DNA from: Sipunculus nudus
Lineage: Eukaryota > Annelida > Sipuncula > Golfingiida > Sipunculidae
Reading direction: 5' to 3'
DNA length: 64,000 bases
Assembly: GCA_026874595.1 (NCBI GenBank)
Contig: CM049314.1
Span: 29,771,729-29,835,728 of the forward strand
The position numbers were made by a program, and so were the translations under genes. The notes under the pieces were generated by a model. The model had not been told where the DNA came from and did not search any database. It saw nothing but the letters and a program-made list of their open reading frames with translations. Positions 12,641 to 26,058 of this stretch are shown here, in pieces. The stretch's first letter is position 1; each line of letters starts with the position of its first letter.

Positions 12641-14948
12641 ACAGAGTGTTATTGGGTTTAAGTGGTCAGGAATTTTAAGGCCGTGGTAAAATGTCAAACA
12701 TTATATTAAGCCTACCAGGGCTTAAATTGTAAGTTAATGGCAACTTGACTTGTTTTGGGTATTAGCCAATGCCATCTAGTACACGTGTCAAAGCATATAC
12801 ATTGAATTTGTACATGCAAACGTCAGTCGAATGTAATATATTTTCATTTCGTACTGGGTTTCTTAGGGGATTTTTAAGATACAAATTAATACAAAACACA
12901 AGCGCCAATTCCTTAAAAAAAAGTCTTCTTACGACTAAACATTTGACTAAGAACTTTAATCTTGGGTGTATTGTTTGAATATAAATATTGTTAATACTAT
13001 ATTGTTTTAATGCACCTTCAACTGAAATCGTGCCATACCCTATTTTCATTCATGAACCCATCCCACCTGCTGAAGAAACTTCATTTTGCCAAGGAGAAAC
13101 AAGGGGCAAATTGGTTCTCGACGCTCAGCTTAATTTGTCTTTAAGAATATTTGTATGTGATTTTTCTAAATGTGGGTTCTTTCTACACATACTAAAGTTA
13201 TCCTCCATGAACTAATTTGTAAATGGATGGGTCCTGTGACCTTGACCTATCACCATATGTCCCGAAACCAAAATGAACACATCCCTATTGGCAGGTGAGC
13301 CACATGTGGAAGATGGCAGATTCCGGATAAAACCTTTGGCCTAAAATGCATCCACAATGTTTTTTAAAGAAATCAGCCCTGTTCCTACCTTATTTGTGGG
13401 CCATGGTCAATAAAAACTGGAGTTGTCATCTGGAAACAAATATACCTTCAGATTTTTTAACTAATAATGAAGTATGGACCACCTTTGAAATAAGGGCAAA
13501 GTCTGGACAGATTGATTTTCAAGAAATTGTTTGACAATTTAGCTGAAAATTTATTTTTCCTCATTTTTTTGGCTGTACTTTTCTTTTTCTGCCAAATTGT
13601 TTTACCCCATTTTTCAGCTAATTTGCCAGCAGTTTTGACGCACTCTTACCCCTTACCCTATCCCTGCCTATATACGTCCATGAGTATCCCTATATTTTTA
13701 TCCATGTGTTACAATTTATACATCAAATCCGTTTGAAGTATTCCACTGGCTGCTTCAGCTTCATGTGACGTTTCTGTTAATAAAACAAAAACTGGCTTGT
13801 TGTTTGGATAATGCTCCATAATTTTTATTAAACGTTACAAAAATCGCCAGTCACAACATTTAAATACCATGTATGGTGTAGACTTTTTTTGTGTAGTTGT
13901 GAACGCCTACTATTGATTAAAATGAACATTAAATAAAAAACATTGGTGCACCGTATATGGGAATCCAAAAAAAGGAAGGTATGAGTAACTATTTTGTTGC
14001 CGTGACGTCCATATTTATAAGGAATACTATTTTGGCAATTTGTAGCGATACGTAAGCATCCTAAGCGGATATACTGCAACAAATAGCAAAACGTAACAAG
14101 TTACTTATGTCTAAATTTAGAGCACTGTAGACCATTAACATATTTTTATCCGATAATTCGTTATATACTACTGAGAGATGAAAATTCCCCACCTCATTAC
14201 AATAGGTTAAGTATACACTGCAGGTTCTTGGGTTAAAGCTTAATCGTGAGTTGTAAAATATTCTATAGTGTCGGGGTTCTCATGTATATTAGTGAAGCAT
14301 GGCATGTCTGAATGCAGGTATTAGGGGTCATTTAGGTTATTTTAGTGCTTCTGTTCACCGCTATCATGCAATTTTCCAAAGCAATAATACCATTTAACCC
14401 AGGGATTTAGATATAATAATTTCTATATGTTTTCATCACTGAATTATAATCAGATAATAAATAAAATTTTATAAATTAAAAAAAAAAGAATTATTAATGA
14501 TGAATTGAAAAGAAACAATGAATATATTTCAGTGTGATGATGATGATAATGATGAATTTTATGGTGATGGTAGCGAAGAAGATAACAATGGAAGGAGGGG
14601 AGGTGATGGTGGTTGGTGATGGTGATTAAGATGATCATTATGACGATGATGATGGTAGTGGTGGTGGTGGTGGTGCTATTGCTCGTGCTGGGTGATAGTG
14701 ATGATGGCCATAAGTTTTATTATATAACCATGATTTTATCAAGGGAACATAGAAAAAGTCTAGGGGCTAGTCAGACGTTTTCAATATAGGAATATATAAA
14801 TCATTTTTATTTGACATGAACATCTGAGGAGAGAGAGAGAGAGTACGTGGAACGAAATGTATTAATTTAGCCTGACGGGAGAGAGCAGGTGCGCAGGAGG
14901 GATTTACCCAAGGTGATGCAGGAAAGAGTCAGTATATTTTATAAAACG

Positions 14949-15021
<73 letters not shown>
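14949..15021. repeat. (TA)n microsatellite
   Basis: About 36 TA dinucleotides with one interruption near 14,958. It lies in the higher-order repeat next to the tRNA-like block; the equivalent tract of copy 2 is at 25,156. Confidence 0.95.
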
Positions 15022-15024
<3 letters not shown>

Positions 15025-15069
15025 CGGAACTACTGCATACTGAGAAAGAGCACGACTGTAAAACAGAGT

Positions 15070-15280
15070 TCCATTTTTGGGTCATGTGCGGAAGTGAATT
15101 CAGAGTCAATGGGTACATCTTTCAGGTAGAGCACGATATCAGATAAAATGTTCTAACCACTCTGTCCACATGCCAGCCCTTTACCACAAGAATGTCTGAG
15201 AATGAGATGATTGGAGGTTATAAGACTCTGTTTTCTAGCTTTTCATCCTGAGGATACCATCTAAAACAGGTGTAAATGAA
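15070..15280 (-). repeat. tRNA-like (SINE-like) module, copy 1
   Basis: Read on the minus strand, the segment starts with GTGGACAGAGTGGTTAG, which resembles the A box and D arm of serine or leucine tRNAs. A convincing B box was not found, so this is at best a decayed tRNA-derived SINE head. Related copies lie at 25,255 and 29,620, with partial copies near 15,380, 25,570 and 32,080. Confidence 0.4.
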
Positions 15281-15545
15281 TAAAATTCATTAGCAATCTT
15301 CTCATTGAGAAAAGAAATGATAGAAAGAAAATGCAAACAACAAAGAGATAGGAATAACTTGTAGAATGCACAAGACTGGATAAATGGATGCATCTTTTAG
15401 GTACACCGTGTGTACTGAGATAATGTTAAGAGAAGGCTACTATTGTAACCATCATGTCAACATGTAATAGATTTTTAAAGGGAATAAGGGGAATAGGGAG
15501 TTTGTCTGGTGCACTTGTATCCTTCATCTAGACTGTATATATAAA

Positions 15546-15549
15546 TATA

Positions 15550-15593
<44 letters not shown>
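15546..15593. repeat. (TA)n microsatellite
   Basis: Tract immediately upstream of the hammerhead-like motif at 15,618. Confidence 0.95.
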
Positions 15594-15595
<2 letters not shown>

Positions 15596-15617
15596 CACGT
15601 TTGACACAAACTTCTTG

Positions 15618-15716
15618 CCAGCTGATGGAGATCTAAGCTTCGAAAGCTCGTGTACAAATTAAACAGTTAGTCTACATTTCGTCTTATTTTCCACACTAAG
15701 AGACTAACACGGCTAC
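15618..15716 (+). ncRNA. Hammerhead-ribozyme-like motif, copy 1 (decayed)
   Basis: CTGATGG (15622-15628) is followed by a short potential stem, GAAA (15642-15645) and a GTC at 15670-15672. This is the order of the hammerhead core CUGAUGA / GAAA / GUC with the last A of the first box changed to G. The tail AGACTAACACGGCTAC at 15700-15715 resembles the end of repeats linked to Penelope-like retroelements in other animals (recalled, not searched). The mutated core predicts poor or no self-cleavage. Copy 2 is at 26,059 in the equivalent place of the second higher-order unit. Confidence 0.4.
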
Positions 15717-16023
15717 AAAATATATATTTGTTACCTCAGAGTGGAGTTCAAATTATAAAATGTGATCAAACAAAAGCGACTACACACGACATAAATTTCA
15801 ACAAACTTGAAGAACTTATGTTCAGATGCACAATGCACCGAAACCACCCAGCCGTGCACAGACGATATAACACGAAAAGCATGGTCCCTGGCTTTTCCTA
15901 CAACTCAGGTCTTGCTTTACATGAACAGAAGATGAGATATGAATAAACAGTCATATACATCTGACGTCACCTCGAACGTATTAGTATAAATGGTGATACG
16001 GACTTACACGGACAAAGAGGGAC

Positions 16024-16025
<2 letters not shown>

Positions 16026-16077
<52 letters not shown>
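16026..16077. repeat. (TA)n microsatellite
   Basis: About 26 uninterrupted TA units. Confidence 0.95.
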
Positions 16078-16080
<3 letters not shown>

Positions 16081-16808
16081 GCCATGCTGTTTATAGATGG
16101 AAAAGTCGGTTCACTGACAGGGGAACTGGCCTTACCATTACTTTGCTGGTTCCTATAAGAGTGTGCAAATACACAAAGGGGAAGGGGTTAGGCGTAGCCA
16201 TATGGTAAGAATTTATACCTAAATGTAGTGCATATTATAAAATACTATACTGTAACATGGTTGATGATAGTTGGGTTTACACTCGACATAAGTTTAACAA
16301 ATGAAAATATTTTCTTTCTAAGCCCATCATGTAATGGACAAATTAACAATAAATAACTTTCCTTTTCAATAATTGCTTCTCCATGTCTTAAATAAAATTA
16401 AAATATCTATGCTCAAAGGGTATTTTATTTGGTCTTCCTATTTCCAAGTCTAAAGGGTGAGCAGAAGTTCTAAATCTGGCCAGACTATTTCTCTTACTAT
16501 CTCTCTTATTCAGTGTTAAATATTTCCTTCATATAACATTGATGTGAATGTGGCATAATGGTTTGATCCGCCATCACTATTGACACTAAACAGCAAATCC
16601 TGGGAGAAAACATCATGTATCCTTTGTTTAAATATAAATAGAAATAGATTTTTATCTTTTAACATCTTGCCGAATCTAGTAATACCTCAAACGAAGAGAA
16701 AACCAATTTCATTCAAGTGTCACACTGTTTACATCAGAAGATATTTAACGTATATAGGAAATAAATTATGCCAAATTCGAAATACTTGTATGTAAAATAC
16801 ATGATTAA

Positions 16809-17152
16809 GGCAAAAAAAAGAAAAGGTATGGTTAATTGATGCGGGCACCGCCCGCATCAATTTTAAACCCACGCATCAAATATTTTTATTTTGATTTTCC
16901 ATAGTAAGTTACCAATTTTGAGCTACAGCCGCTCGGACATTTCTTTCAAGATGATAAAATCATACATTGTCCTTTGTTATGTAGTACTTTTACTTGTTTA
17001 GCAGAATAAATCTGTTATTATCATGCTTTCCCCTTATTATTTTACATTTTTATCAAAACATACCAATAAATTAAAAATAATAAAACCGCCCGCCCGCATT
17101 GATTTCTAAAAAAAAGTGCCTGATAACCATACCTTTTTTTTTTATTTTGGCC
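16809..17152. mobile_element. MITE, PIF/Harbinger-like, 344 bp
   Basis: The ends are inverted: GGCAAAAAAAAGAAAAGG on the left against GGCCAAAATAAAAAAAAAAG on the right, both followed by TATGGTTA. A 3-bp TAA target duplication is present at 16806-16808 and 17153-17155. The paralogous module positions at about 7126, 21822 and 27386 read straight through the target as empty sites. Just inside each end is a GC-rich ATGCGGGC word; on the left, GATGCGGGC-ACC-GCCCGCATC forms a perfect 9-bp hairpin. There is no coding capacity, so it is non-autonomous. The TAA duplication and GGC ends suggest the PIF/Harbinger superfamily. Confidence 0.65.
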
Positions 17153-18294
17153 TAAGAGAATACGATATTGCAAATAAAAATAGGTGGATTATTTCGAAAC
17201 ACTTAAAAGCCTTTAAATAAAGAAAAAGCATAAAGTTCATGATGAACTGTTATTGATGCCAGATTGGTTTTGTACAATACCTTTTTTAGTTATATGACAC
17301 CTTTGGATACTTTTCACTTCAACCAGTCTGCTCTTTTGTAAAAGCTCCATATTATTTCTTCACACCGGGACAAACTTTATAGTTTTTACTATTGAATGAA
17401 TAAAACTGAAGACCAGATATCACTTTTTTTATTTATGCACATAAACAGATTTTGCGCAGTAATCTTTAGGACAGGGGTAAGATCTATACTACATCTTTGC
17501 CATTCATACATAGATAGATCTGTGTGGATAATGTTGGTGCAGTACAAGTCAGTGTAGTTATTAACGCGTGCTGGTGCATACAATCTACATTAATAAAACT
17601 ATTAGGAGAAGGTTATGCTATTCCAGGAAAGGATAAGGCAGGAATAACCATGTTATTGCAGTGACGTCAGTGTAGCAATATGTAGCCTAACGTAGACCAA
17701 CTCTCCTCCTTGCACAAACTCTATATATGATGTAACACATGGTACAATTTAACGGAGTTAACAATCTGTCCACATGTCCGTCACTATATCACAGCGTTTT
17801 CTGAGGAGATGACCGGATACATTACTATGAAAAACTTCTGTAGAAATCGCAGCATGTTTTGTTTATATCGATGACTTACTAAGAAAGAATGATGGCAGGA
17901 TCCGCGATAACCACGAGCTTGCGAAAACCATGATTATGTATCAGAGCTGCATATTAAAGTGGGTAAAGCGCCATATATATCTTATCAAGGTAATAGGTTT
18001 AATACTTTTAACGTGAATATGCACTTGTCACCTTGATATAAAAAGTTAAAATACTGCTTCTTATTTAGTTTTTCTTTACTTAGACAATAATTACAAATTG
18101 TTACTATTACGCAGAAACAGCTGACATATGTAGATGGATGTCTACAAACATATTGAAGTTACACAATGATAAAACATATTTCATTACCTTTGGTACATGT
18201 CATACTTAGCAAAATCGGTGGCAGTGCTTATCTTGAACTTTAAAAAAAAAGTCATCAAAACTGAAGAATATTGAATATGTTCACAGCAAAAATC

Positions 18295-18660
18295 CTTTTT
18301 CAAGCATTGGCTACTTCAAACCTTGACTATTGTTAACTCTCTACTTCTAGTGAAAACTCAATCTGAGCTTAACATGTTACTGAGATAATTTTATTTATTC
18401 TGTAGTAATGTGTTTAAATATCTGCTCCAGAGTATTTAAAGGACTCATTAGGACTAATCACGCTAGATCTCTTCTCCTAGAGAGACATGATAGTTTTCCT
18501 GTTCTGGGTAGAAAATTAACCATCAAATAGTTCTATCCGAATTGTTAGCCCTAGACTTTGGAATGTTTTCCCACAGACACTAAACATTCTTGCGAACATA
18601 ACATAATGTATAAAGCAGTTGAAAACGTTTTTATTTAAAACATCATACAAATATGTGTGA
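18295..18660 (+). pseudogene. Non-LTR retrotransposon reverse-transcriptase C-terminal remnant
   Basis: The peptide SNLDYC is encoded at 18316-18333 and SPRLWNVFPQTLN at about 18547-18585, followed by QLKTFLFKTSYKYV and a stop at about 18658. These match the usual C-terminal pattern of jockey/CR1-type ORF2 proteins, in which an SxLDYCNSL block is followed by an APRLWNSLP block and an LKTFLF block. Several stop codons and at least one frame change lie between the blocks, so this is a dead fragment of roughly the last 120 codons. It lies in a part of copy 1 not seen in copy 2. Confidence 0.65.
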
Positions 18661-18765
18661 CATGTTTTAATGATATATTATAATATAATCAATCTTTATT
18701 AGTCTTCTAATTATTTTAACTATTTGATGAATAAAAAGCTGCGCTATTAAAATAAATATTGGTAA

Positions 18766-18767
<2 letters not shown>

Positions 18768-18815
<48 letters not shown>
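18768..18815. repeat. (TA)n microsatellite
   Basis: About 24 TA units, downstream of the LINE fragment. Confidence 0.95.
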
Positions 18816-18819
<4 letters not shown>

Positions 18820-21800
18820 TATATACAAACATTGTAAAATAATGTGCACAATAATAATGTAGAAGACAATAAAACATGCATCAAAAGGTCGGATACGTAT
18901 ATTCAACGAAAAAAAGGATCATTTTGAGAATGTGCACATGCTACTACCATTTTTTTAACGCACAATGCTGTCATTTTAAATTTTTGTAATACACCTTTCA
19001 ATTTCAAGAGCTTTTCTTGTGTCTATACGTTTCATATTTATAATTTTGTATTATCATTACTTCTACGTGTTGATTCAAATTTCACAAAATGTTAGTTTAT
19101 TTGTTTCTCATACATAAAACCAAGTGTCACGACTAGATTCCATATTTATATACGTCATCTTTACGATGAATGAATCACCTGACTATCGGCCTCTAGGTCG
19201 TTTCCGATATTTAAAGACAGATTTTTTTTTCTGATAACCATTTATTAAATAAACTTTTGTAATTATTTTATAAACCATATTTCATGGAAGCTATGATGTG
19301 TGCATAATTCTACTGGCATACCTCACACCAAGGAATGCATTCCCACGTGAATATGATTCCACACTCCTCTTTCACACATATATATATATATATTAACATT
19401 CATATCTCTAAAGGTCAGGTTTGCAAATGATCTAATAAAAGTGCCAATTTTAAATTACATAAGTACTCGTGCACATAAGGAACTACCGTGACTGTCCTAT
19501 TGATGCTAATTTGGTTTAAACCTTTTTTTATTCTCAAACGCACGACATTCCTAAAAGGTAAACTTTATTGATGATCTGTTTGGTTCGTGTTCTTGTGACT
19601 TTGGATATTTAAATGTGTAGCTCCATTACCTCTCAACGGTTACATTTTCGATATTTCTGGTTATATAAATCAGTCCCCTTGTTCCTCAAGTAAAACATAT
19701 CGTTAATATAAAAACTCTGTAACCGTAAACGTTTCCTAGGCAATCGTGGATTGACGGAAGGCAGACATTTCTATTATTTTTTTTGTCTGTGAAAGGCCAA
19801 GTGGGCATTGTGTTCAGTCCTATTTAAATATTGTTAGTTATCAAACGCCCATTTATCCTGTGTGCTTTACCTGCTTGCAACGGGATGAAAAAAATAAATA
19901 TGTTATGCAGTCAAAGCAGTAGTTATGCACGGGGTTGCCCGGTGAATGCAAAAGCAACGTGTTTTCTTTATTCAAAGAGATTGTGTGTTGACTTATGTTA
20001 AACAAAATGTTCATTTTAAGCAAACAATTATTGATTTTACATTGTTTATCAAACTTTCAGTTTATCACTTTGCACAGACATTTCTACATATATTCCCAAT
20101 ATTATTATTTCATTGTCACGAATAGCTTATCCAACTGAATAGAAAAGTATTTGTGGAATCCTGATTAATAGACGAGATATAAAAAATGCATAATTTAGAA
20201 CACTCGATAGGGTTAATGCTTAAACAAAACGATATTCTGGTGTTGGTTGATATCCTTTAATTATTAAGCCTAACCGTTTATCCAATTGAAATTTAAAATT
20301 GATATTTGACTATTATATTTTACAGAATCTCCGGGGACAAATTTTGTGGGTTAATATTTACTCTATTTAACCCAAACATATAAATAGCGAAGTCTAGGGA
20401 GAGCGCCACAGGATGTTGGTGTCCTGGGCCTCCTTTTCTTATACGGGTACTAGGCAATGGCTTGATATCAAACGACCTCTGGTGATGAAATACAGAAACA
20501 TCTTAATTATATACATTCATCCATGAACTGTTTTATGCTTTTCGCATTCATTTTTTGTTTGCTGAAAGCAATATTTTAAGTTTTTTTTTTCCCTTATAAA
20601 TAATAGAGAAACTGTTAAAGTGGCATCGAACACCACTCACGTTATTCACTATTTAGACAAAAGTTCAGACCGGATGCCGGTCAAGCGGACGTTGTGTTAC
20701 CAAATATGGTATAAGTTATGAATATGCATGATGTGTCTTACAACATCTGGTAGAAGAAGCCTCTTCGTGTATAAAAACAAATTACAAAGTGATTTGGTAT
20801 GGCATCGGCTATCTGGGCAATTTAACAATGGTATACAATCAATGTAATGTTACATGATAATCAGAACTCTGAAAAAATGGTTTATTTCATCACTGAAAAC
20901 ATAAAGTGATGAAGTTAAGGTTTTCAAATACGGGTATCTGAGTCCACATATCAGTATTTTCCGGTCAAATGTGCCCTACGGTTACTAGTTTGATTAGATG
21001 TAATACGTTAATGTTTTATATGTAACGCCTGTATGGAGTTTAAATACTAAACAGTATTGCAACAAAACAATTGCCATTAACAGTAAGGCAGTGGGTCAGA
21101 GTTCAAACTGTTATTCTGCCAGGGGCTTCACATACATGTGTGTCGATAACAGCTTGAGTTGTCTGTGGTATGTGACAAGGTCTTCGAGTACACGTGCCTT
21201 GACGTAACATTCTATTTGTACATGCTTAAGTCCCTCGTAATATATTTCCATTGGCGAACTGTGTTTTTTTGGGGGGGGGGACTGGTTAAGGGTAGGGGTG
21301 TGGAAGTTTTCTAGCTTCAAAATTTCACATCAGAAAACAAGTGCCAATTCATGAAAAATGTCTTCTATTCAATACACTGGAATATTACGACTTAAAAAAA
21401 TAATTATGATGTGTTCGACATGTTGAAGAATATGTTATTTTTTGCACTCTGTTACTTCATTGTACTAAGTCATAAACAAACTCTTCAGACATGACTGTTA
21501 AGGAGAAAAATGGAGTTTCATTTCCTGTACTAATTAGAAAGGTGCAAAATTGAACAGATTGATCATTAAGAAGTGTAGTTGATAATTAAATGCAATGTAA
21601 TTTCACTCATTTTATGTTAGTTTAGCTTTCTCTTTCCGAATTTACATCTTGTTTTGCCCCATTTTTCCCACTTTCCCACTTCGGAGCGCAGTAACCCAAC
21701 CCCGACCTATAAGTTTTTGATTATTTTCATTCATATATACACATTGTAAAGATCCAAACATTTATTAAAGAATATATATTAGATTATATAATGTATAAAA

Positions 21801-22739
21801 AATACATGCATGTAAAATATATGATTTAGAGAATAAGATTTTTGCATTTAAAAATTTACGAATTATTAGTTAACATCTGTTTGTCTTTAAGTAATAAAGC
21901 CGCATAGTTATGTTTCTCTTACTATTGAATGAACAAATCTGATGACCAGTTGTAACTTTTTCATTCATGCCCGTCAACAGGATTTGCGCAGAAACCTCAA
22001 CCTAAGGGTTCAAATGTATTGTGCATTTTTGGCATTCATGGATAAATCTGTGTGAAGATTGTTTGTGTAGTATAGGCAAATGTCGCTATTAACGCCCACT
22101 GGTGTGTACAATCTATATTGAATAAAACTATTGGACCAACGGGTATGCTATTCTAAAAAAAGGATAATACTTGAATAACGATGTTGTTGCTGAGACGTCA
22201 GTCAGGACGTTTTCATGAGGAATCCGTATATGACAATGTGTTACCTTACTTAGGAAAACTCTCCTGCTTGCCCAAAACCTCAAAATTAAACTTTAAATAC
22301 TTAGTATATGTGATATATTACATAGAAAAACTTAAAAGAGTAACTGATTTATCCACTTGTCAGTTTCTATATCACAGTGTTGTCTGAGAAGGAGATGGTT
22401 GGGGAATATGACACATTACTAAGACAAACATCCCGCAGGAGTCGCAGCATGTTTCTCCGTAGCAATGACTTTGAAGAATGAATGATGGCACGATCCCCGA
22501 AAACCGCAAGCTTGCGAAAACCATGGTTATATACATATGAGAACTGGTAAAGTGGGTGGGCAGCAATAAATATCTCTTCAAAGAAATAGGTGGATAATTT
22601 CAAAGTGAATTTGACATTTGTCGGGTGCATTTGTTTACTTGTGATAAACGGTGATATACTGCTCATCTTGTAGTTGTTCATAACTCATAGACAATGCCTA
22701 CCAATATGTAACTAAAACTAACTATATGTTATGATAGGC

Positions 22740-22769
22740 CTACTATATCTATTTATATGTATATATAAT

Positions 22770-22820
<51 letters not shown>
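22740..22820. repeat. AT-rich and (GA)n compound microsatellite
   Basis: TATATATATA followed by about 18 GA units, equivalent to the tract at 12,495-12,640 in copy 1. Confidence 0.9.
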
Positions 22821-22821
<1 letters not shown>

Positions 22822-25154
22822 CACATTGTGTTATTAGGGTTGAGTTCAGTGGTCAGGAATTTTAGGGCCAGGCGTTAAATGTCAAACATTACTTTTAGGC
22901 CTACCAGGCTTTGTCATGTAAGTTGATACCAGACTGCCTTTTTTAGGGTTTTTGCCAATGCCACTTGTCAAAGCGTGTACATTGAATTTGTACATGCATA
23001 CGTCGGTCGGTTGTAATATATTTCCATTTTCCCACTGGGTTTCTTAGGGGAGTTTTTTTAAGCTACAAAAAACAAAACTCAAGTGCCAATTCTTGAAAAA
23101 CATGTATTCCTTTGACTAAGCATTTGACTGTCATGAGAGCTTTAATCTTAGTATATTGTTTGAATATAAAGATTGTTAATACTATATTGTTTTTGTGCAT
23201 CTTAACTGAAATCGTGCCATACCAAATATACAAAGGGATGAATAGGTTTTAGAAGCTCAGCTGAATTTGTCTTTACGACTTTTTTTATCAGATTTTTCAA
23301 AATGTGGATCCTTTGATCAAACCATTCTGTCTGCACAAACAAGAGTTATCCTCCATAAACTAATTTGTGAATGGAAGGTCCCTGTAACCTTGACCTATGA
23401 CCTTATGTCCCCAAAAGCAAAATGAACCTTTCCCTATGGCAGGTGAGCCACATGTGGAAGTTGGAAGGTTTCAGATGAAACGTTTTGCCTAAAATGTATC
23501 TGAAATTGTTTAGAGAAATGGGCCCTGTGAAGTGTTATCATGACTCCGCGGAGTTCTTACCTAAGTCGTGGGCCATTTAGAAGTCAAATCGCAAATGATT
23601 ATATCAATATAAACTGGACCTGTCATCTGGAAACAAATATACCTTCAGATATTTTAGCTTATAATGGAGTGTGGACAAAATCTTGAAAGAAGGGCAAAGT
23701 CTGGACAGATTGAATTTCAAGAAATGTTGTTGACAATGAGCTAACATATATTTTCCCTCAATATTTTGACTGTTCTCTGCTTTCTCTGCCATATTGTTTT
23801 ACCCCAGCTAATTTGCCCCAGTTTTGACGCGCGGGCCTTTTACCCATCCCAGCCTTTATACTTCCATGTAACCCTATATTTTTATCCGTGTGATACAATA
23901 TATACATAAAATTCCGTTTGAAATATTCCACTGGCTGATTCGGCTGCATGAGACTTTTGTGTTATTATTTCAAATACTGGCGTGTTGTTTGGATAATGCT
24001 CCATAATTTTTATTAAGCGTAAATATAATCACCAGTCACAGCGTTTATATACCATGCATGCTGCAGACTTGTTCTGTGCATTTAAGCAGTTGTGAACGCC
24101 TCCTATTGATTAAAATGAACATTAAATAAAAATATTGGTGCACCGCATATGGGATTTCAAACAAAGGAAAAGTATGAATAATTATGTTGTTGATGTGACG
24201 TCACTTTCGACATATTTATACGGAATCCTAATATGGCATTTGTTGCCATATTTCAGCATGCAAACTCAGCGGATATACTGTAACAAATACCAAAACGTAT
24301 CAAGTTACTTATGTTTAAATATAGAGTCTTGTAGATCATAAACATATTTTTATCCGATAATTCATTATATACATCCTATTACAATTAGTTAAGTATACAC
24401 TGGAGGGGTTGTGTTAAAATTCATCCGGGAGTAGTGAAATATACTATTGTTTCGGGCTTATCACGTATATTGGTAAAACAAAAAATTGTGATACAACTGC
24501 ACGCGGGCATTATTGGTCATTCAGGTTATTTTACTGCTTCTGTTCACCGCTTCCGAGGAATTTCCGAAGTTGTTATATCGAATAACCAAGGGATTTAGAG
24601 TTTAAATTTTCTTTATTGTTTTCAACACTTAATTAAAACTTGATAATTCATAAAATTTTAAAACTAAAGAAGGAAAAGATTACAAATAATGAATGATGAC
24701 TTGTCTTTCACCATGTAAGTTAATGTCGGTTGTGGTGATGATGATGATGATGACGATGAATGTTATGGTTGTGGTAGGGACTATGATGACGATGAAGCAG
24801 GGGAGGTGGTGGGTGATAGTGATGATTACGATACTGATAGTGCTGGTGGCGGTGCTATTGCTAGTTGTGGGTGATAGTGATCATGACCGTCAGTAATATT
24901 ATATGACCATGTTAACAGTAGGTGAAATAAAATGAAGTCATGGGGCTAGTCAGAGAGTTTAGATATATAAATAAAATTATCAGTTAAATGGACATCTGGA
25001 AAGAAAAAAGAGAGAGAGGAAAAGAGGGAAAGAGAACTAGGACCAAAATGTATTCGGTAATGTACTTCTTTCAGACTGAGGAGGGGAGAGAAGATGCACA
25101 GAATGAGTTTAGGAAGGGGTGCGAGGGAGAATTAGTATACATAATAAAAGAGTA

Positions 25155-25155
<1 letters not shown>

Positions 25156-25195
<40 letters not shown>
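25156..25195. repeat. (TA)n microsatellite
   Basis: About 20 TA units, at the module position equivalent to 14,949. Confidence 0.95.
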
Positions 25196-25199
<4 letters not shown>

Positions 25200-25254
25200 A
25201 CCCCTGCATCCTGGTAGAGAGATAGATATATATACAAGTATCAGACATATTTAC

Positions 25255-25470
25255 ATTTTGGGTCAGGTGCGGAAGTGAATTCAGGGCAATTGGTGTATCT
25301 TTTAGCTACAACAGTGTAATGAGATCAGGTAAAGTGAAATCCACTGCCGTAACCACTCTGTACATGCGTCTCTTTACCACGGTCTTGTCTGAGAATGAAA
25401 TGATCGTTGACCTCGTGTTCTAGCTCTTCATCCTGAAGTGACCGCCTAAAACGAGAGTTAATGTGTATAC
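25255..25470 (-). repeat. tRNA-like (SINE-like) module, copy 2
   Basis: Colinear with 15,070-15,280 at an offset of about 10.19 kb. On the minus strand the A-box-like AGAGTGGTTACGGCAGTGG is better preserved than in copy 1. No clear B box. Confidence 0.4.
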
Positions 25471-26058
25471 CTGGTCAGATAGTCAGCATTAAATTAAAGA
25501 AAGAGCAAGAGAAAGAAAGAACGAAGGTCAGAAAGAAAGAGGAGGGTGTGGAACGCACAAGACAGGATTAATAGATGCATCTCTCAGGTACAGCGTGTGT
25601 ATTAAGATCAAATAAAGAGAAAGCCACTATAGTAACCATTGTTTCCACATGTCACCAATTGTCTAATCGGACATAAATGCCCGCATCAATGACCCATTAA
25701 AATGAGCGACAGCCCATTCCTCGATAAATGCAAGCTTGCAAAAAAACATGGTTATAAGAGTCTCAGACTAATGTGTGTGGGCGACAATAAAGACTTTATC
25801 AAGGACATAAAGGTGCATCATTTAAACGCGATTAAGGTATTGGCCTGGTGTACCTTGATATAGACTGTCACCTTGATATAGACAGTTGTACTGTTGATCG
25901 ATGCCTGGGTCATTGTCAACATAACCTGAATATCTTGTTTCGACTTTTGTAATCTGGAAATATGGTAACGGAACAATAACCCAATAGGAAAATGGGGCTT
26001 CATGGTACAAGCTCAGAGTTTATATATACAGACCCTTATATACAAATTCCTTTGACAT

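Larger units (their letters stand above)
4590..19464. repeat. Higher-order repeat, long copy 1 (modules A-C-A-C-B)
   Basis: The start (AAGACTCGTGCAAATAAGG, TTGATGATCTGTTTGG) recurs at about 19,465. A diagnostic block with (T)AACGCC..CTGGTG near ACATTAAATAAAA occurs at 7372, 10222, 11877, 13902 and 17562. Flanking words divide these into three subtypes in the order A, C, A, C, B. No ORF is conserved between copies. Relative to copy 2 this copy has an extra A-C pair, which accounts for its greater length. Embedded insertions are listed separately. Confidence 0.7.

Noticed and set aside
14520-14700. GAT/GGT-rich stretch as a coding repeat
   Set aside because: Imperfect trinucleotide repeat shared with 24,730-24,890 at the equivalent satellite position. 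Stop codons and indels differ between copies.
15475-15657. ORFs built from YIYIYI or similar runs
   Set aside because: These and about twenty like them are translations of (TA)n microsatellites.
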